From Drosophila miranda (taxonomy: Eukaryota; Arthropoda; Insecta; Diptera; Drosophilidae), in contig NC_046673.1 of assembly GCF_003369915.1 (NCBI RefSeq), positions 7,982,001 through 8,046,000 on the forward strand: a stretch of DNA of 64,000 bases, given 5' to 3'. The stretch's first letter is position 1; each line of letters opens with the position of its first letter. A program made the translations under genes and the position numbers. Shown in pieces: positions 23,015-35,624 of the stretch. The notes below the pieces were generated by a model that was given only the letters and a program-made list of their open reading frames with translations, had not been told where the DNA came from and did no database searches.

Positions 23015-24665
23015 GGCTATATGAAGAATGCGGCAAGCGGCATTTAACGCTAACCGGCAGATTGAATGGAATGAAATGGATGCTGCTGCCCTGGCTTGCG
23101 CGCGCACCGCAATTTACTGGACGACTGAATGCCAATGCCACTGCCGCCGCGGCCATTTAACCTTCACCGTCACATTGACGATAGTCCACCGTAGTTGGCT
23201 GTAGTACGGCGTCGTCCGTCAGCTGTTCAGCTGACTGTATTGTAATTCTTTTATTACATGATTTAGCTAAATAGTTGATTGCCTTAGTGCCAGTGCCCCG
23301 TCTAGATAAGATTTCATATGTAAATAGGAAACGTCGGTAGTGTATGGTCTATGGTCTGTGCATGAGAGACGCGTGCATGGCCGCGGAATAGTCGTGGGCT
23401 TGTCTAATCTTCCATAGTGTATCTGCGGGAACCATTCGTACGTTTTTTTTTAATTCTCCAAGTTGGTCAACTGGTGCTAAAATATATCTATAAAACTATT
23501 TATTGCCCCAGAAGTTTACTGTATAAAATCCTCATAAATATTAATTTATTATGTTATCATTGCTTAGATTAGTTTTATTGGGAAAAGTCATAATAGGTCT
23601 TCTTTCGATATAATTAAATATAGAGTACTATAAACTATGGAAATCATTGGACAGAATCCAAAAATATTAATTAAAAATTTAACGTACTCCATAGAAGAAC
23701 GAAAACTAGTTCGATATACACATATAACTCATCGATTGACAATCGATAATAACGAGATGTAATATTTGGCCCACAAACTTAAGGAAAACTTGTCTGCTGC
23801 CAGTTTTTGTGAATACAAAAAGCAGTAACATCCAACTTTAGGTGATAAGTTCTCCAATGAAAGATTTAACCGCAGGCATTCCAGAAGATTTAGATTATCT
23901 ATGATCTATCGAAATCAAACTTTTGGCGCTAACTGACAGAAACAATTACCAATTCCTTTAACGGTATGCAATTAACTGTATTTAATTAAACTCATTTGAA
24001 GCGAAAACCCATTCGATATGTCTGACACCAGCCGATTGACAGTCAGTCAGGGGTCATGGCCTATCGATCGAAGAATCGTATTTTTGTTGCTTTTGTCTTG
24101 TTCCTTTGATTTGGCGCGGCCTGGCCTGGGCTTTCCACGGCACTGGGATTGGTGGGGCTTAGAGAAATTACATGCACAGACATATATAACAATAACAACC
24201 CCAAAACACGTCAACACCTTGACATTGATGGCTGCGGCATTCAAGCCACATTACGAGAGCCCAAACAGACGGAATTCGAAAGGGCGCAAAACGCAGAGGA
24301 AGCCGCGCCAATGGCCAATAATTCAGATTCACAAACATTTCAATTTGGCTGGAGGGCGTGCCACAGTAGTGGCCGACAGATAATTGAAACAAGACGGCAA
24401 CGACAACGGCCACGGAACCAAAGAGGGAAGACCAGAGCCAGGCCAAAATACAAAATTGGAAGAAAGGCAAATGGGTTGTCGTCGTGCATTTGATATGTAC
24501 GGGTATACTACTTGTGGGTATATCAAAAATCCAAATCGATTGCCAGCGAAGTTAGTTTAGTTAGGCGTCTCTCTGATAAGATACGAAACCCGAACCGAAC
24601 CACAAATAGCACACACACTGTACTGGAGCAACTAGCCGTGATTACACAATATATCTATAGTCACC
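23015..24665. other. Divergent intergenic region, phosphatase gene to SIAH-like gene
   Basis: Nothing coding is convincing. The middle (23.4-24.0 kb) is A/T-rich. ATCGAT words occur at 23732-23750, but no complete TATCGATA. The right 500 bases are mixed sequence that probably includes the 5' UTR of the SIAH-like gene, up to the context CACC-ATG at 24666. Confidence 0.45.
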
Positions 24666-26832
24666 ATGAGCACCATCAGCAGTGAGCAAAAAATCGCATC
24701 TGTGGCCAGCAATGGACTAGAGGCGACAACTCCTATAGCCGGCGGCGACTCCTCCAGCTGTTCCAATGGCGAGGAGCTAAAGATTCTTGGCCAGCTAAAG
24801 ACCATCGAGCAGATCAACGAACAGCGCCGCATCTTTCTGAACAGTACTATTAGTGAGGAGACCTCATCTTTAGAGAAGAAAGACCCCAAAGACGAGGACA
24901 GCCAGCAGACGAAGGAGCAGGAACTGGAGAAGCTAAAAGTCGAAATGGAAGCGGAAACGAGCAAGCCTCAGCCTCCGAACAGTCTCGTACTGAACGTAAA
25001 ATATGCCACGCTACCCAGCCCCAATGTGGTCACGCTACGTTCGCCAATGTCTCCGCCTCCAAAGCCACCCATGCTGAGTCGCACCAGAAGCATTGGCTCC
25101 GGGGATGGGCGCAGTCCGGTGACCAATGGATCCGCCGAAGCCTCGCTGTTGCGTCAAAGTCTAACAGAGACGGCAATCAGCGAAGCAGCGGCGCCAGTCG
25201 GCACGACAAATGGAGGAGCAGCAGCAGCTGCAACAACAACAGCAGAACCACCACCGACCGTGTCCGCTCGTCACTATGAGGGTCTCATCGAGGAGTTGCG
25301 CTGTCCGGGCTGTGCCGGCGCCATGAAGGCTCCCATTTTGCTGTGCAAGAGCGGGCACAGTGTCTGCGAGCAGTGCACCCGCATTCTGCTCATGTGCCCA
25401 CTGTGCAAGGTAAATTGACGTCAGCGGACGTTCCACGTTATTGACTTATCGGTATCCCAAAATCTTATCTAGTGACGTACGCGGGGCGGGGCGGGGCGGC
25501 TCGGGGGATCGGAATGACAGTGGGAGCCACTTCAAACTGAATATGAAATAGCTGTAGATTGACATCATCGACAGCCGCATAGCGAGTGATCTTTTGACAC
25601 ATCTTTCCTTTCTTTTGCAGGAATCATTCACCAATTCACGCTCCCTGACCGTCGAGGCTCTGTGTGCCAAGGCCCACTTCGGATGCAGCCATGCGGCCGG
25701 TGGCTGCCAGGTGCGTATGCCGGTGGCCCTATTGCCCTGGCATGAGCAGCAGTGCATCTACAAGCCAATGAAGTGCTTCATGGGTCGGGTGTGGGGCGAG
25801 TGCAAGTGGCAGGGCAGGGAGGTGCAGTGGAAGGAGCATCTCGAGGAGCAGCATGCCGAAAAGCTGTTCCGCTCGAGCACCTCGGATCTGGTGTGGAACA
25901 TGGCCGTGCGACGTAAGCCCCTCACGGGCTACTATGTCTTCCAGGCACACGACGAGATGTTCAACTTCTACGAGATCTACGACAAGCAGCGCATCCTCTT
26001 CACCATGACCTGTACGTCGAATCGGCGCGAGAGCAAGTATAACTATGCCTATGAGGTGACCCTGCTCCAGCCGGACAACGAGGCCCTCTCCATGACCCAG
26101 AAGTTCCCTGTCCACAGCGAGTACGATCGCGATATACTTATGGACGGCACATGCGTGAGCATTCCCCTAAACGAGCTATCGCGTTTCGTGGACCCCGAAA
26201 AGGTGTGTGTATCTAGAGGAATCCTCATTTGAACTGACACGATCTCTTCTTTTTAGCAGGTGCTGCACTATCGGGTGAGCGTGCTGGCGGTTAAGTCCCC
26301 GCGCCGGGCCAAGCCACCGCGCCAGAGCCTACCCGTCCCCATCGACTATGAGCAGACGAAGAATGCGGGTGTGAATGGCAAGAGTGTGCCGCCTAACATG
26401 ATCATTACGCGCACATATAAGGAGGGCATGGGCGAGGTGGAGGTGGAGGTGGAGCCCACAGCCACCGCCGGCACACCCAATTCGGAGGACGATCCCAACG
26501 CGAACAATGGAGTGGAGCTGGAGCGCAAGTGGGGCACCCCTCAGCTGCACTTCAATCGGAAGTATCTGAGGAATACCCTGAATGACGCTGGAGGCCAGCA
26601 GGAGGATGAATTGCGTCCCCTGGCCGACGAGCGGCGTGGTCTGGGCGATGACAAGCTCTCGTTGTGCAGCAACAGCACCAGCTACACGAAAAAGGTCTCC
26701 GACTCGTTGCGCAAAAGCTTTAGGGCCCTCAAGGCGGACTTCATTGAGATGCGACCGTTTGCCAAGAAGTCGGCCAAGACGATCGATGGATCATCACCCA
26801 GATCATCGGTCCAGACCAATGGAGCCAAATGA
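24666..26832 (+). CDS. CG2681: SIAH-like RING E3 ubiquitin ligase (CG2681-like)
   Basis: Three exons (24666-25409, 25621-26202, 26260-26832) give 632 residues. After a long low-complexity N-terminus (Glu/Lys then Ser/Pro, Ala/Thr) comes a C3HC4 RING at about residues 212-247 (LRCPGCAGAMKAPILLCKSG, HSVCEQC, CPLCK). Immediately behind are the SIAH zinc fingers (CAKAHFGCSHAAGGC, CIYKPMKCF, GECKWQG, WKEHLEEQH) and the TRAF-like substrate-binding beta-sandwich (YYVFQAHDEMFNFYEIYDKQ). A 190-residue disordered tail, absent from classic sina/SIAH, follows. The RING/zinc-finger junction falls exactly on intron 1. Exon 3 has a tandem TAGCAG acceptor that could add one glutamine. The family targets bound proteins for proteasomal degradation; the substrate is unknown. 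Confidence 0.9.
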
Positions 26833-28131
26833 CCTAAGTCCACGCCAGCTCACATTTTTTCCATCTGCAATTCCGAAACTGCAATGTAAATATGTTTTTG
26901 CTTCCTCACATTTCTTGTGTGTGGTACTTCCATTCTAATTTAAAGCATGTATATATTCCAGAGTGATTAAAAGTATATCAAATAAAAATAGCTCCAAAAT
27001 TGGTAGAAATATACCATCGAACATAAAGTTCAACAGTCTTTAAACAGCCACATATTATTCCCTTTTTAATCTTGCCTCCTTACACCACAATATATGCTGC
27101 GGAATTGGCTGCTATCTTTACGGCTCGCAAATATGTACATATGTACGCCCAAACCCAAAAACATCGATCCGCAATTTGCTCTCCCTCTCCTTCTTCCTCG
27201 TGCAGTGTAGCGCCCCCTGGCGGAGTGAGCGAGATATAACGACTGGATGGTAATTCGTCAGTAGGAAGAGAGACAGAGTGATATAACGTAATGCGCAGTA
27301 TATAAACAGCTGGAATACTGGTCTTTAGGTGGAAATAGAATAAACGGAGTGCATAAGTTACAGAAATAATAAGATTACATACTATATGTATGCATATACA
27401 GACTGAGGTCGGGCTCGGCGGTCTGGACGCCCTGGGCCAACTAAGGAGCCGGGGCCAACAAAAATAAAGTAATTTAAAATAAATTAAAAACTAAATATTA
27501 GCCCGTGGAAATTAATATATTTTTTTTTTTAATTTTCATTGTGAGACCGCTCTTTTGTGGAGGACCCGGGGCGATAGCCAGCCTGTGCCCACATCATGCA
27601 CTGATACCGGATAGTAGTTTTCTTTAAATTTATTTCGATGAAGCCCATTTAATGTACTGAAAGAATGCAACATGTGTACGCCATAAGGAGGCGGAAAAGT
27701 CAAGCAAAATGTTGGTGAACTACTGCTGTTTATGATCAGTTACTTAGATAATTATAATTCTCCTATGTCTGATATTTAAGATATATGTATTGTGCAACTC
27801 CGTCAAACTTCTTTGGATTGTTGATCCTTAAAAGTAATTATGTAATGAGTACGAAAACGTGGTATTTTTTAAGGACAGCTCAGGACAGAGTCCTAAATCT
27901 GAAAAGAGCATGGAGCCTTCTGAGGTAACCGCAAGACTATTTTAATAGACATTTAAGTAATCTCTATAGTATAAGACTTAAGGCTTGTCCCAAACCAATT
28001 CAGAAACCATTAGGATAGAGAACAAGACTGTTTGCTTTGGTTGACTCAATTTATCTAAAACTAAAATGTATTCAATTTACAGCCGCATCCAAGAGACTCT
28101 CCCACACTCCCGCCTGGAATTGTGGGGAGTG
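26833..28131. other. Convergent 3' regions and spacer of the SIAH-like gene and Wbp11
   Basis: Holds the 3' UTR of the SIAH-like gene (AATAAA at 26979-26984), a degenerate DINE-1-like segment (27100-27360), a GC-rich patch at 27405-27465, and an A/T-rich remainder. No gene is seen. Confidence 0.5.
27100..27360 (+). mobile_element. Degenerate 3' part of a DINE-1-like Helitron element
   Basis: Shares with the elements at 48.4 and 61.9 kb a CT-rich run followed by a 'tcgtgc...tgtgcgcc.tctggcggag' word (27199-27226) and 'gatataa'. Like the 48-kb copy it ends with 'tctttaggtggaaa.tag...taaacg' (27324-27350). The 5' half is missing or too diverged to see. Confidence 0.5.
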
Positions 28132-30052
28132 CTACAGCAGACCCTGCATTTCGTTCATGAACTGCATGTAGGCATCGTCTTTGGTGGGCGGCTTGCTGTG
28201 AGACTCGGACGGGGCATGGCCGGTATCACCCGTAATGTGTTTGGGTCGAGCCGCTCGACGTTGATCGTCACGTTTCACGCGTAACGTGGAGGGCACAAAG
28301 CGCGTAACATCCGCACTTAGATTTCTGCACATAAATAAAAAAATGGGGATATAAATCAGAATTCATATGCGATTATACGCTCTGCTTACCGGATTTGTGG
28401 TTTGGCGGTGATGGTGGTCACACCCTTGGCCGATTCCTTAGGCGGAGGAGGTGCCGGGGGCCCGCCTTGTTTGTTGTGATGCGCCATGCGGGGTGGCAGA
28501 CCAGGCGGCGGTCCTGGCGGCATGCGTATACCCATGCGCATGGGCCCGAGAGCATGGGGCGGTCGCGATCCCGGTGGTGGGCCTGGTGGCATACGCATTC
28601 CAAACCCAGAGCCGGGACCAGAATGTGGATTTGGCGGGCGCATGGGTGGCGGACGGTACATTATAGCTGGCGGCCCAATGTTGTGTATTGGCGGTAGATG
28701 GGGGACCTGTGGTGGGGCCGGCACTGATGACGTTGGCGGCAGCGGAAGGGGTGGCAATGTGGGAGCTTTGGGCGGAGCGGGAGTCGTTATGGCAGGCACA
28801 ATGGATTTGGCTGGCTCAGGCTTTGCAGCCGGCTCTGACATGTCCTCATCTTCATCCTCCTCGTCTTCGGGGTCGTCTTCGCTATCGCTGCTGAGGTTCG
28901 ATTTGTTGTCCGAGTCACTGTCTTGGCTGCGCGCGGACATTTCATTCGCTTCATCGTCTTCCTCGTCAGGCGAGCCGCCTTCTTCATCCTCCTTAGCGAG
29001 TTTGCGATGCTTGCGTTTGTGCACATGCTCCATTTCCTTCATGAAGTCATCAATGTTCTGAGTGCTTGGCTCTGACGCTTCCTCCTTATCCTCCTCTTCC
29101 TCTTCTTCCTCTTCCCCTTCCCCGTCGTAGTCGGTATTACCCTCGGCGTCCGAGTCTAGTTCCGACATGGCAAACAAATCTGGCGGGGGTCCTGGCGGTA
29201 CGCCCAGCCAATCCGTATCCTCCTCTTCGCTGGGCTTGTCTGCCTGGACTTCAACGGATATTGCATCGCTGTTTTTGGGAACTCCCGGTGGTGCGCCTGG
29301 TGCATATGGAGGAAGGGCCAGGGCGATAGGCGGTGGTGGAACACGCATGCCAACGCCCATCCCAAAGCCTGTGCCGGCAGGGGCTACGTTTGGAGTAGGA
29401 CCAGGTGTGGTCGGTGTGACGGGAGCAGGCAAGGGAATCTCATCAATTTGAACACTCTGAGCGTGCTTGACGCTCTCGTAGTATTGCTGCTTTTTCATAC
29501 GCTTCTTCTCGTACTCCACCTCTTTGCGCTTCAGCTCTGCCCAGTGCTCCGGCTCGTCATTGTGCTGCATGGGGCAAGGGAACAAAAATTTGTTGCTTTT
29601 TTGTGTACTGTTTAAAGGGAAAATCTTACATAGAGTCGCATCACGCGGTCAAAGGTCTCCTTTAGCTTCTTACGCTTGTCCCGCAACACTTTCTCATTGA
29701 GTGGCGACGGCTGCAGCACATTGTACTCTGTCAAGAGAGAATTGGAGCCACTGCATCATTTTGACAAGGGGCATACCATGCCTAAAAGAAACTTACCCAT
29801 CTCATCGATTTTCTCCATCTCCTCGAGGATCTGGGATGGATCTTTGTTCTTAAGGACCGCTGCTCGTACCATTTGCCGCTGTTTTTTATTCTTTTTCAAC
29901 TCTTTTTTGCGTGCCTCCTTGCCTGAAACATTTTGTGGGGGTTTGGGGTTACAATTTCCGATTGGCTAAAAAATCTTATCTGACTTACGCGCTTGGTCTG
30001 TGGGATTCATATATTTCCCACTTTTTGTGGTATTAATGGAACGGCGACCCAT
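28132..30052 (-). CDS. Wbp11: Wbp11 (WW-domain-binding protein 11), pre-mRNA splicing factor
   Basis: Five exons (30052-29989, 29922-29797, 29727-29630, 29564-28390, 28324-28132) give 551 residues. The N-terminus MGRRSINTTKSGKYMNPTDQ and the following basic helix (KEARKKELKKNKKQRQMVRA) define the WBP11 family, as does EEMEKIDEMEYN. The centre has acidic runs (Asp/Glu with Ser). The C-terminal third has repeated proline-rich blocks of the form PPGPPPG(L/S/N)(R/P) that bind WW domains such as PQBP1. The last exon holds the conserved tail ending KDDAYMQFMNEMQGLL. In the family it works in the spliceosome nucleus with PQBP1. The gene is divergent from the GCNA-like gene, 690 bases apart. CG2685 is the fly name I recall. 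Confidence 0.93.
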
Positions 30053-30172
30053 TTTGTATTGTTAATTTAACAAGTTTATTAAATAAAAAAAACGGAGGCA
30101 GCGTCTTTTAGTGGGGAGACAAATAAGCGCCAGTGCTAGAGAACACAAACATACATGAGTACTATCGATAAA

Positions 30173-30180
30173 ATATATCG
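30173..30180. promoter_or_regulatory. DRE (TATCGATA) upstream of Wbp11
   Basis: Perfect palindrome 121 bases before the Wbp11 ATG, in the shared spacer with the GCNA-like gene. Confidence 0.65.
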
Positions 30181-30647
30181 ACTGAGATGTTTAACATCTT
30201 GACCCCATAAAAATGATTTCAATTTGATTTAATTTACCTCCGAGAAAATCGTTCACATGGTACATTGGAAACTGTCGATTGCCTGATCATTGTCTGGCCT
30301 AATCTAAATTACTATTATTTTTAAGCTTGTTATTGTAATAAACTTTAATATACCACAAAAAGAATAAAATCTACCATTGTTTACTAATATGTATGGTAAA
30401 TTGGTTTATTCACTTCAAATTCGACATCAAAATATACCTAGAATACGCGGTATATGGCAATAGAGCCATAAAATAGACTAAAACAATATCTAACTAGTGG
30501 TACCATTATTAAAACACATGAGTTTGGTACAAAGATATCATACATTCATAATTAAACCTGTTGTGTAGTGATTTTTGAGCTACAAATTTGAATCATAGTT
30601 CCTCATACATATCATAGAAAAAAACCCCGCCAAATGACTAGCACAAG

Positions 30648-30655
30648 TATCGATA
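30648..30655. promoter_or_regulatory. DRE (TATCGATA) upstream of the GCNA-like gene
   Basis: Perfect palindrome 86 bases before the ATG at 30741. Confidence 0.65.
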
Positions 30656-30740
30656 AATAGCTATATATCACCCTTTCCAGCACTGTTACTTCACTATTGA
30701 ATGATGCCGGCAAGTCTCTCAAAGCAACAGTAAAGTAAAT

Positions 30741-32946
30741 ATGTCGCTTCAAGAAAATAACACTTCTTTGTCAAATATGCTTAGCAATTTGAAATTAAAC
30801 GAGAATATTACCGAGAATAAAAGAGTAAGTTTTTCATTTGCCGTGTCTCCCTACACGGCACTTTCATTCCACCAGTTTCTGTCGCAGAAGAATGACGATC
30901 TCCCGTGCAAACTGCCCCAAATGGGCGAAGCTGGCAATAGTGACGACGAAAATACACCTAGCAGAGATAGCAGCAGTGTTTTTTTTGTTGATTCGGATGA
31001 TTCGTTGAGCGCGGTCAGCTTCTTCCATTTATCCGAGATTAATAGCTCTTCAGAAGAGGATAACATCCTCATCGAAGAGACAGAACCTGAAGAGACAATC
31101 AGCAGAAGCAGTAAGAAAAATTGTCCCCAAAAATAATAATGTACAAGGCGTAGTAATTTTCAAAACAAATATAATAGATTCTAGTCTGGGCAACATGGAT
31201 CAAAGATCTTCAAGAAAACGTGGGACATCTGGGGAATCACCCGCCAGTGGATCGGTAGAAAAATGTAAGTCGGGAGTAGGTATCTGAAGAATGATATAAT
31301 ATAGATGGATTTATATTCGTAGATCAGTCGGTGGGTCGTGCCAGCACCCCTACTAATCCGACAGTGGTAACCCGCAGTGGACGCGCCGTGCGCACTGTTC
31401 TGGATACCACATTTGATTACTCCTCGTCGCAGCCGGAGGGGGAAGACGAGTCGATTAGTTTTTCGATCGACAGTGATGATGACGACGATTATAACGTGGA
31501 CCAGAGCCCCACGGAGCATAAATGGGTGGGTCGCAAACAGAGGCGCTTCTCCTATCAGCACAGCAGCAGCAGCGAAGCCAATAGCCCCAAAAGCGATCGA
31601 CGTCTAATATATATTGATCTGAGCCAGTCTGTGGCGATTGTGGGGGACAACCCCGTAGCCGATCTATCGGTTGATGATGATCCGGAGCTCAAGACGAAAC
31701 TGCACAAGTTCCTGGGACTTATTGCCCCGCGCCGGCGCCTCTACAATCCCATGGACAACTTTGACGATGACCCAGATAACTCTCCCCAAAAGGAGACTCT
31801 TCCAGTGGCCTCCAAGAGTCATCTAACTGAGACGACCACCTTATCGACACCCAAACGCCTTATTACGCCCATCACACCGACAAGCAGCAACACCTTGTCA
31901 ATGCTGAACACATCGAAACTGTATATACCCACATTTCAGGAGAGGCAAGCTAAATTTTATGATGATCTGATTGTCCAGGTGAATTCCACCTTCATTGAGA
32001 CACAGACACCGGCCTTCCTCAAGGAGCCGATCGATCTGAGTGGACTGCCAAGCGATAAACAGCGTGCGAGCATTTGCCGGCGCCACAATGGAAGCATTGC
32101 CTGCCTAGAACAGCATCCGCTCTTCTACGGATTCGTCGAATCCCTAAATCGTTAGTTAAATACGTTTGTCCTAAAGAAAAACTAACACTTTATTTCCACT
32201 TACAGCTCAGAATTCGATCAATATGTGCCATCCGCGGGCTTTGCCCTATCGCAAAGGTGACTTTGAGAAGTGCAAAGTGGCTCTGGCCAAGGTCCTATTT
32301 AGTATGTTCAATCATGCCATCTTTCACTGCGGCCTTCAGGCGAAAATCTATTGGAAAAATAGCATGAGTACTCCCTGCAGCAGCGAGCTGGGTTTCAACT
32401 CTTCAGGGAACCGCACTGCGCGTATTCTGCTGTGGAAGCACATCAATCAACCGGGCATGCTTATAAAGCCACTGCTGCATGAGATGTGCCATGTGGCGGC
32501 CTTTGTCTTTAACCGTGAGACAGGACATGGCGACAACTGCCGCAAATGGTACGCTGGCAAGCCTCATCTTGCTTCTCTTGTTTATCCCCTATCTCTTGTG
32601 TATCCTCAGGGCCTACCAAGCAAAGAGCCTGATACCAGAGCTGGCATTGAATAGTGACTGCGATGCCAGCTATAAATATTCCTGCACGCTCTGCGCCCGT
32701 TGCTCCTATGGCCTGGTAACGTTTGAAAACGAGGCGGAGCTACTCCGGTGTCAGTACTGCCAGTTTGAGGTGAACGTAGAGCGTTGGCGCATCACTGACA
32801 CACAGAAAATCTGGCGTCCCAATCAGTTCAACACCCCATTCAAGACTTTTGTTCGTGAGAATTACCTGCTGGTCAATAATGTGGATACGCACAGCGCCAA
32901 AATGCAAATTCTAAATCGAAATTTTATGGACAGAGAAACCACATAA
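30741..32946 (+). CDS. CG2694: GCNA/SprT-type DNA-protein crosslink protease (CG2694-like)
   Basis: Exons 30741-31110, 31178-31264, 31323-32150, 32206-32548 and 32610-32946 give 654 residues. A further 51-base in-frame intron (30825-30875) may be removed, giving 637. The N-terminal two thirds are acidic, Ser-rich and disordered, as in germ-cell nuclear acidic proteins. The SprT-like metalloprotease domain starts near residue 430 (FYDDLIVQVNSTFI is upstream; RALPYRKGDFEKCKVALAKV follows). The catalytic motif HEMCH is at about residues 519-523 within KPLLHEMCHVAAFVF. A downstream zinc ribbon (CTLCARC, CQYC) closes the domain. Such proteases clear DNA-bound protein adducts and protect germ-line genomes. 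All zinc ligands expected from the HExxH motif are present. The gene is convergent with the ASCC2 homologue, 192 bases away. Confidence 0.87.
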
Positions 32947-33138
32947 TTTAATGATTCCTTTCCTATAGTTAATCTTAGCTAGTTTCAATGCTAATTATAC
33001 ACATATTTACCATTACATATCAATGGACGCCTTTGACTGAAGGTCCAAGTCGAGTCATGTACATTTTGAATATTTCAAGTGCCCAATCAAGTTTTAAATA
33101 TAAACTGTGCGTTCACATAGTAATCTTTTATTTATGTT

Positions 33139-35624
33139 TTAGGACATCATGCCTTTGCTGCGCTTAAAAGCAGCTCCTGCCTTTCGATTGTGATTGGCAC
33201 GCGATGATTTGTGCGCCTCCTTTTGGCCGCGGCTGCGTTGGGTCTGCTGCGTCTGGCCTTGTCCCTTGGGTGCCCCGCTCACAGCAGCACTCTGCTGTGC
33301 CCCACTTGATCCCCGCTGGCCATATTTGGCCATTTGTCGTTGTTGGTAGCGGGCACGGATAGCCTCCGGGTTCTCACAGAAGTCGGCGCCCCCACGGGAC
33401 ACCGTCCCCTTTTCGGACTTGCTATCGGAGCTATCGTCGTCATCCTCCTCCTGGTCCTGGATCTCGTAGGCAGCAGCGTGAGAGGACGCCAAGTGAGAGG
33501 CCGCCTGCATTCGCGCACGCAGGAGACTCACGGGCGGTGCTTGACCCTCGTTGAGGGCCTCATAGCTGTCATCGTACTCATCATCGTATTCTCCGCCATC
33601 GCCATCGTGGGTCGACTCTTCGACCATGGCATACTGCTGGTAGCGCTCCTTCAGCTTTTTCACATCCGTTTTGTCGTCCAGCAGCTGCTCGGCATTGCGT
33701 GGACCACCAGGCAGACCCTTGCCTTTCTTGATAATGCACTCGGGCTTATCCTGCGTAAGGACATCATAGCGATCGCCATCGCACACATTGAAGTGACGCA
33801 CGCCCGTCTGACTCTGGAGCTTATCTTGTGGATCGGGTGGTACATATACCTTCTGCCGATCCATTTCAGCGAGATCCGGTGGCAGATTGTCATCTAAAAT
33901 GGCTGCTATCGCCTGCTCGCTGTTCTCGTAGCGAGTGAGGAGGGAACGTATGAAGCCCATGCCCAGATCGGGCAGCACATCCAGCACAGCGCTGACCTCC
34001 AGATCAATGTCGCGCGTTGACCCATTGGAGGTGGCCTGAGGCAGTGGCGAGGTGGGCGTAGAGTCCTCCTCTTCGTCGCCGTCAAAAGAGACGTCCTGGC
34101 TGCTGTCCAGCTCATCGGCCATGACGCCACTGAGGCAAGTGCTCACAGCCTTCTGATAGCCAGATACCACAAAGTCCACCTTATAGTTTTTCCTGTAAAG
34201 AAGGTATATATTATAAATTCAACCGATTGGAGTCGGAGAGATTTACGTACACATTGGGACAGCGATTGAGCAGCATTTGCATGTCATGCTCGAGCGGATA
34301 CTGTCGCTGGTAGTCCACCACAAACGTCTGGGCGGAGAGGCACTCCTGCAGCAGCTCCACCAACTGCTGGCCGCGTCCGCCTTGCAGCTGTGAGCTGATG
34401 ACATCACGAACCACGCCAAGGAATTGTTGGCGGGTCTCGTTCAGCCAGCGCAGGGAATTTGCCTGGGGATTCACCATATAGATGTTCTTGTACAGCATGG
34501 GAACAGTCAGATCGTAGAAATTGGCAATACTACGAATAAGAAAGAGACGAATGATACAGAGAACACACAGGAAGAAAGAGGGAGATGGAATGTTTGGCAC
34601 CTTTGCACCAGGCGAAGCTCTTCGATGGTCTCCACCAGCTCTGGACGTAGCTGCAGCAAGAGTCGCAGCGTATAGGCACAATCTAAGGCAAACAGCACCA
34701 CATCATCGTAGGGCGTCTCCAGATCACCATCAATCGGCACTCCACCGCCTGCGCCCTCGCAGCCTTCGTTTTCCACTTGAATCTGCATGCTGAGAAAGGC
34801 ACTTTCATAGAAGGCCACTGCCTCCTTCAGGTCCTTCTTGTACTCCGGCTGAATACACAGAACGCTGTCAAAGATTTGACTCAGCAGGGCCACATTTCGG
34901 GGCTCGGAGTCGCCCACGGCAATGGCCAGATCGAACAGAAGCGGCACAGAGATCAGATAGTTGCTATATAGGAGGCTACTGTGCTGCTGAGGGGTAATCC
35001 ATTCGGAGGCCGATTCTTTTGCGGTGCAGAGACGCATCACCAGACGCACAACGAGTCTAAGGAGCTGCGCATACAGTTGATTGGCCTGAGCTATCTCCTT
35101 ATCCTGTGCGGAATTATCACTGACATCGGGTTGTCTATAGTATGGATTGGCTCGTTGCAGGAATGTCACAATGGCAGCCATGGCCGACTCCTCGTACACC
35201 ATATACGACCAGAATCTGTGCAGAGACAGCAGGAATATTTTCTTAGCTATGGTATGGATGTAAAGTGACGTTGAAATTCGAATTCTCACTCATGCTGGCT
35301 CAAGCCAAGCAGAAACTCCAAATCCTGACGGCAATTGTTGGCTGTAAATGTCCATTCCTCCAGGGCCGCTGCGGTCTTGAGCTTGCCATAGGAGCTCATC
35401 AGGCAAATGTAGCTACCAAAGGGCTTCTCTCGTCTCACCCAATGCTCATCCTGCAAGACGCCATACACCTTATAAGTAAATATGCAAGGAAATGACATTT
35501 TCTCACTCACCAGAGCTGGGACATGCCTCTTGACGCCATCCTGGCCAGAGAGGGCGAACTTAAGATCCCCGAGTGGCAGTTTATGTGGATTGCAATTGTT
35601 GTTGCTGGTGTCGTTGTCCAGCAT
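33139..35624 (-). CDS. ASCC2: ASCC2 homologue, CUE-domain subunit of the ASC-1 / ribosome quality trigger complex
   Basis: Five exons (35624-35511, 35450-35290, 35215-34601, 34529-34251, 34192-33139) give 740 residues. The N-terminal helical domain binds the ASCC3 helicase. The CUE ubiquitin-binding domain lies near residues 450-495 (VSAVLDVLPDLGMGFIRSLL, then AIAAILDDNLPPDL), matching human ASCC2 (LLPDLGEGFI, NNILEERL). A conserved block follows (RHFNVCDGDRYDVL, then DEYDDSYEALNEG), and the basic tail ANHNRKAGAAFKRSKGMM is nearly identical to the human end. ASCC2 recognises K63-linked ubiquitin in alkylation repair and on collided ribosomes. The 60-base first intron is stop-free and in frame; the family alignment (VPAL-DEHW joined) says it is spliced out. 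Confidence 0.88.

Larger units (their letters stand above)
30053..30740. other. Divergent promoter region of Wbp11 and the GCNA-like gene
   Basis: A 688-base spacer with one DRE at each end (30173 and 30648), close to the respective start codons, and an AT-rich centre. A GGTATATGG word (30450-30458) resembles the GGTATWTTT promoter element. No frame is credible. Confidence 0.55.

Noticed and set aside
23038-23107. N-terminal extension of the HAD phosphatase with a mitochondrial-like composition
   Set aside because: It would need a GTG start; the ATG at 23014 is the first and fits the family start.
28486-29061. Plus-strand Gly/Ser-rich frame of 191 codons inside Wbp11
   Set aside because: It is the antisense shadow of the Pro- and Asp/Glu-rich coding exon of Wbp11.
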